Positions 60,305-64,000 of a stretch of DNA of 64,000 bases are shown here, piece after piece. This DNA is from Hyphomonas sp. GTDB taxonomy: Bacteria; Pseudomonadota; Alphaproteobacteria; Caulobacterales; Hyphomonadaceae. Below the pieces are notes generated by a model, which saw nothing but the letters and a program-made list of their open reading frames with translations, was not told the origin of the DNA and ran no database searches. Where the stretch lies: the NCBI RefSeq assembly GCF_016125515.1, contig NZ_WGLO01000010.1:154443-218442 (forward strand), written 5' to 3'. Both the position numbers and the translations under genes were made by a program. Position 1 is the stretch's first letter, and each line of letters opens with the position of its first letter.

Positions 60305-63300
60305 ATGACACCCGCTGATTTGCTGAAATCCCTGAGCGGTCCTTCCGCTTATGCTGGCGCGCCGTTTGGCGCCGACGTGGTCACGTTCTGCGAAGCGCTA
60401 ATGAAGCGCGGCGGGATCGGTGTGTACGTGGCGCGCGACGACCGCATGGCGCAGGCTGCCCGGCGGATGGCCGTGTTTGCCCAGCCGCGTCTCGAGCAGG
60501 CGGACCTTCCGGGCTGGGACATGCTGCCATACGACCGGATTAGCCCGACGCCAGCAGTCGCGGCGCGCCGATGCGCGGGCCTCGCGCGTATTGCGCGCTA
60601 CGAAGCCTCGCAGGGCCCGCTGCTGGTGGTAACGACGGCCGGGTCGCTCGTGCAGCGCGTGCCGCCTATAGCAACGCTGCGAAAAGCCTCGTTCGCGATC
60701 AAGCGCGGGCAAACCGTCAAGGCCGCGGAGCTGACGGAATATCTCGCATTCAATGGCTATGTCCGCTCCAGCACAGTGCGCGAACAGGGCGAGTATGCCA
60801 TCCGCGGTGGAATCATCGACATCTTCCCCCCGACCGCGCTGGAACCCTACCGGCTCGACTTCTTTGGCGACACGGTCGACACACTGCGAACGTTCGACAC
60901 CGAGACCCAGCGCTCCACTGGCTCTGCCGAAGGCGTAACCTTCGCGCCCGTAAGCGAAATCCTGTTCGACGACACCGTATTGAGCAAGTTCCGCGACCGG
61001 TTCCTCGAAACCTTCGGGCCGCCATCCGGCGATCAGATGTATGAAGCGGCGCGCGCGTCGATCCGCCGGCAGGGCGTGGAGTCGTGGCTGCCGCTTTTCC
61101 ACGCCACGCTGGACACGCTGTTCGACTATACCGGCCCAGGCGCGATCTGGGGGCTCAGCCATCTCGCTTCGGAAGCGGCGCACGAACGCCTGAAGCAAGC
61201 GAGCGACTATCACGCGGCCCGCCTGGACGCCGGTGGCGGCGACATCCGCACCGCGAAAGTGTTGCCGCCCGAGCGGCTTTACCTGACGCTGGAAGAACTG
61301 GATGCACGCCTCGCAGACCGGGCCGTGGTGCGCTTCAGCCCGAATGAACCGGTCGGAAGCGCGTTCGACATGGGCGGACGCCGGGGACGGGATTTCGCGC
61401 CGGAACGTCTGCGGACGGACGAAAACATATTCGAGACCGTGATCGCGCACGCGAAGGCCCTTTATGCCAGCGGCAAGCCAGTGATCTTCGCGGCCTGGTC
61501 TACCGGTTCGGCCGACCGCCTGATCAACGTGCTCGGCGATCACGGGCTGACCGGCCTCGCGCAGGTGCACACGCTGGAAGCGGCGAAGAAGACCGATTTC
61601 ACCGTTGCAGAAGTGCCGATCGAGGCCGGCTTTGCGATGCCCGGCTTCGTGATGATCTCCGAAGCGGACGTGCTTGGCGACCGTCTGGCCGCGCCGCGCC
61701 GCAAGCGCAAGACCGCGAGCTTCATCACCGATGCGACCGCGCTGACCGCTGGCGATCTGATCGTGCACGTCGATCATGGCGTGGGCCGCTATGTCGGTCT
61801 TCGCACGCTGGAGGTGACCGGTGCACCGCACGACTGCCTGCAGATCGAGTATGCCGGCGGCGACATGATTTTCCTGCCGGTCGAGAACATTGAGCTGATC
61901 AGCCGGTATGGTTCTGAAGAGTCCGAGAGCCAGCTTGACCGGCTCGGCGGCGCCGGCTGGCAGACGCGCAAGGCGAAAGCCAAGAAGCGCATCCTGGAAA
62001 TGGCCGCCGAACTCATGTCGATTGCAGCGGCGCGCGAGTTGCGCCGTGCCGACGCAGTCAGCGCCGGGCAGGGTCTGTACGAGGAATTTGCCGCGCGCTT
62101 CCCCTACGAGGAAACCGAAGACCAACTCTCCGCCATCGAGGACGTGCTGGGCGATCTGGCCTCCGGCAAGCCGATGGACCGTCTGGTCTGCGGCGATGTC
62201 GGCTTCGGCAAGACCGAGGTGGCACTGCGCGCCGCCTTCGTGGCGGCAATGAGCGGCAAGCAGGTGGCCGTGATTGCGCCGACCACTCTGCTGGCGCGCC
62301 AGCATTACAAGACGTTCGAGGAACGCTTCGCCGGTTGGCCGCTCAAGGTGCGTCCGCTCTCACGCTTTGTCAGTGCGCGCGAAGCGGCGGAAACCCGCGC
62401 AGGTCTGGCCGATGGCAGCGTCGATGTGGTGGTGGGCACGCATGCGCTGCTGACCAAGGAGATCGAGTTCAAGCGGCTCGGTATCATGATCGTTGACGAA
62501 GAGCAGCGTTTCGGCGTGAAGCACAAGGAGCGGCTGAAAGAACTGAAATCCGACGTGCACGTGCTGACGCTTTCTGCGACGCCGATTCCGCGGACGCTGC
62601 AGATGGCGCTGACGGGTATCCGCGACCTGTCGATCATCGCGACGCCACCGGTCGACCGCCTTTCGGTTCGGACTTACATCACGGAAGAAGATACAGTCAC
62701 GCTGCGCGAGGCGCTGCTGCGCGAGAAGTATCGCGGCGGTCAGGCCTTCTTCGTGGCGCCGCGCATCCAGGATCTCGACAAGCTGGAGGATTTCCTGCGC
62801 GTCCATGTGCCGGAAGTGTCCTTCATCGTGGCGCATGGCCAAATGGCGGCGGGCGAACTCGAAGACATCATGACGGCCTTCTATGAAGGCAAATATGACG
62901 TGCTCCTCTCGACCACGATCGTCGAAAGCGGCCTCGATATTCCGCGTGCGAACACCTTGATCATCCACCGGGCGGACATGTTCGGTCTCGCGCAGCTCTA
63001 TCAGCTGCGCGGTCGCGTCGGCCGATCCAAGCTGCGCGCCTATGCCTATTTCACGACGCCGCGCGACAAGGTGATCACCGAGACAGCGGAGAAGCGTCTG
63101 AAGGTGCTGCAGTCGCTCGACTCCCTCGGCGCGGGCTTCCAGCTCGCGAGCCACGATTTGGACATGCGCGGTGCGGGCAACCTGCTCGGCGACCAGCAGT
63201 CGGGTCAGGTGAAGGAAGTGGGCGTCGAGCTGTACCAGTCGATGCTGGAAGATGCCGTTAAGGCCCTGAAGGCGGGGGCGACCGAAGAAGAAGAGGTGGC

Positions 63301-63865
63301 TGACGATTGGTCGCCGCAGATCAACCTCGGTGTCGCCGTGCTGATCCCGGATGGTTATGTTGAAGACCTCAATGTGCGCCTGTCGCTCTATCGCCGTCTG
63401 TCTGACATCACCACCGCACAGGACCGCGAAGCCTTTGCCGCCGAACTCATCGACCGGTTCGGACCTCTGCCGGCCGAAACGCGCCAATTGCTCGATGTCA
63501 TGGCGATCAAGGTTCAGTGCCGCACATTGGGCATTGCCAAGATGGATGCGGGCGAAAAGGGCGCCGTGTTTGCGTTCCGGCCGGACACGATCATGGACCC
63601 GGCGCGCCTGATGGAAATCGTCCGCTCACGTCCGAACCAGTTGAAGCTGCGCCCGGATTCCAAACTGGTGCATTCCGGTCTTGGCGGCGCGCCCGAACGA
63701 CGTATCCCGCTTGTGAAGGCTTTTCTCAAGGAACTGGAAGCGGCTTGCGGGCTGGCTTCGGCCGAGGCAGCCGATGCCGTCGCGCGCATGGCGCAGCAGC
63801 GCCCGCCAGAGAAGGAAGACAAATGGGGCACGAAGCTCTCGACGGGCTTCCTGACTGAGGACTAG
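60305..63865 (+). CDS. mfd: Transcription-repair coupling factor Mfd
   Basis: 1186 residues from the ATG at 60305, 23 bases after sdhE. Domains in order: UvrB-homology module (residues 1-370, including STVREQGEYAIRGGIIDIFP), the RNA-polymerase-interacting CarD-like domain (about 510-600, DLIVHVDHGVGRYVGL), the translocase with GDVGFGKTEVALRAAF, VDEEQRFGV, SATPIPRTLQMALTGIRDLS and LYQLRGRVGRSKLRAY, and the TRCF C-terminal domain. It removes stalled RNA polymerase and recruits UvrA. Stop is at the IS element border. Confidence 0.97.
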   Translation: MTPADLLKSLSGPSAYAGAPFGADVVTFCEALMKRGGIGVYVARDDRMAQAARRMAVFAQPRLEQADLPGWDMLPYDRISPTPAVAARRCAGLARIARYEASQGPLLVVTTAGSLVQRVPPIATLRKASFAIKRGQTVKAAELTEYLAFNGYVRSSTVREQGEYAIRGGIIDIFPPTALEPYRLDFFGDTVDTLRTFDTETQRSTGSAEGVTFAPVSEILFDDTVLSKFRDRFLETFGPPSGDQMYEAARASIRRQGVESWLPLFHATLDTLFDYTGPGAIWGLSHLASEAAHERLKQASDYHAARLDAGGGDIRTAKVLPPERLYLTLEELDARLADRAVVRFSPNEPVGSAFDMGGRRGRDFAPERLRTDENIFETVIAHAKALYASGKPVIFAAWSTGSADRLINVLGDHGLTGLAQVHTLEAAKKTDFTVAEVPIEAGFAMPGFVMISEADVLGDRLAAPRRKRKTASFITDATALTAGDLIVHVDHGVGRYVGLRTLEVTGAPHDCLQIEYAGGDMIFLPVENIELISRYGSEESESQLDRLGGAGWQTRKAKAKKRILEMAAELMSIAAARELRRADAVSAGQGLYEEFAARFPYEETEDQLSAIEDVLGDLASGKPMDRLVCGDVGFGKTEVALRAAFVAAMSGKQVAVIAPTTLLARQHYKTFEERFAGWPLKVRPLSRFVSAREAAETRAGLADGSVDVVVGTHALLTKEIEFKRLGIMIVDEEQRFGVKHKERLKELKSDVHVLTLSATPIPRTLQMALTGIRDLSIIATPPVDRLSVRTYITEEDTVTLREALLREKYRGGQAFFVAPRIQDLDKLEDFLRVHVPEVSFIVAHGQMAAGELEDIMTAFYEGKYDVLLSTTIVESGLDIPRANTLIIHRADMFGLAQLYQLRGRVGRSKLRAYAYFTTPRDKVITETAEKRLKVLQSLDSLGAGFQLASHDLDMRGAGNLLGDQQSGQVKEVGVELYQSMLEDAVKALKAGATEEEEVADDWSPQINLGVAVLIPDGYVEDLNVRLSLYRRLSDITTAQDREAFAAELIDRFGPLPAETRQLLDVMAIKVQCRTLGIAKMDAGEKGAVFAFRPDTIMDPARLMEIVRSRPNQLKLRPDSKLVHSGLGGAPERRIPLVKAFLKELEAACGLASAEAADAVARMAQQRPPEKEDKWGTKLSTGFLTED

Positions 63866-63866
63866 G

Positions 63867-64000
63867 TGTGATCTTTCAATAGGTTGTCCATTCGGGCCTG
63901 ACCGAGGAGATTGAGGTTGCGAGACTTCAACTCCAGGAAAGGACACCGAATGGACATCCACGAGAATGCCCGCACCACACCGCATAGTCGAGCCGAGATT
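63867..64000 (+). mobile_element. Left end of an IS481-family insertion sequence (continues beyond the window)
   Basis: Sequence starting TGTGATCTTTC one base after the mfd stop leads into a gene start whose product reads MDIHENARTTPHSRAEI, the N-terminus of IS481-family transposases. The exact left boundary and target duplication cannot be fixed because the right end is outside the window. An 11-base inverted repeat around the transposase start lies within it. Confidence 0.75.
63950..64000 (+). CDS. IS481-family transposase, N-terminal fragment (truncated by the window edge)
   Basis: 17 codons are visible, preceded by CAGGAAAGGA about eight bases upstream. NARTTPHSRAEI matches the start of IS481 transposases (NARLTPxGR type), ahead of their helix-turn-helix and DDE domains, which lie outside the window. 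The ATG sits inside one arm of an inverted repeat (63885-63895 and 63946-63956) that could hide it in read-through transcripts. Confidence 0.78.
   Translation, partial: MDIHENARTTPHSRAEI

Noticed and set aside
60398..62305. 635-codon minus-strand frame inside mfd
   Set aside because: Antisense of a certain mfd gene with no recognisable domain.

Overview
The window is a gene-dense, high-GC chromosomal segment of an alphaproteobacterium, most likely from the Hyphomonadaceae/Caulobacterales side of the class. Supporting evidence is the gene order (nagZ-scpA-scpB; pstC-pstA-pstB-phoU-phoB; dusB-ntrB-ntrC-ntrY-ntrX-trkA-trkH-hfq-hflX next to mazG; secE-nusG; recG-sdhE-mfd), a fused ispDF gene, NtrC and NtrX without GAFTGA, and a tRNA-His of the Caulobacter type (no G-1, U72, A73). 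The genus is an inference. There is no rRNA, CRISPR array, prophage or plasmid module. The only mobile DNA is the left end of an IS481-family element at the right edge, directly behind mfd.

Layout. 1-9300: the end of nagZ, scpA and scpB, then single genes: a DUF1287 protein, a nitroreductase, a CYP153-type alkane/fatty-acid hydroxylase, DUF2244, endonuclease III, an ATP-grasp enzyme, an adenosine/PfkB kinase, and a 2-hydroxychromene-2-carboxylate isomerase homologue divergent from an HxlR regulator. 9300-12400: hslV - membrane protein - hslU, an operon in which a 373-residue membrane protein sits between the two protease genes. 12430-17750: a Pho-box-driven pstCAB-phoU-phoB operon without pstS or phoR. 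17780-24400: a polyhydroxyalkanoate locus of Pseudomonas (medium-chain-length) type: phasin, PhaD regulator, class II synthase, PhaZ depolymerase and an acyl-ACP/CoA synthetase. 24550-28950: lipA, a RatA-like lipid-binding protein, a VOC protein, the CinA C-terminal domain protein, an enoyl-CoA hydratase and ispDF. 29080-41580: the nitrogen two-component systems, potassium uptake, Hfq, HflX and MazG. 41700-46950: a DgoK-SMP-30 sugar-acid pair, an acyl-CoA dehydrogenase, DUF2189, secE, nusG and tRNA-His. 46950-48170: an OmpA-like porin with a very long polyproline linker. 48230-54780: an arginine succinyltransferase (AST) operon with an M20 hydrolase where AstE would be expected, plus an inserted methyltransferase and a maleylacetoacetate isomerase. 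54780-57760: a degenerate DUF3089 protein, a kinase/DUF6285 pair resembling LvaA-LvaB of levulinate catabolism, and DUF502. 57770-64000: recG, sdhE, mfd and the IS481 element.

How the genes fit together. Several accessory genes point to the same lifestyle: oxidising aliphatic carbon and storing it. CYP153 would make omega-hydroxylated alkanes or fatty acids, the acyl-ACP/CoA synthetase would activate acids, the class II synthase would polymerise (R)-3-hydroxyacyl-CoA of medium chain length on phasin-coated granules, and PhaZ would release it again. The putative 4-hydroxyacyl-CoA kinase pair and an acyl-CoA dehydrogenase with an IYDGPSEVHR motif may handle hydroxy-acids that block ordinary beta-oxidation. 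The link between these genes is inference; only the individual family assignments rest on sequence.

Gene packing is very tight: of twelve convergent gene pairs, six overlap by exactly four bases through shared CTAA or CTAG stop codons. Start codons were chosen by ribosome-binding-site position and family length and are flagged where uncertain.
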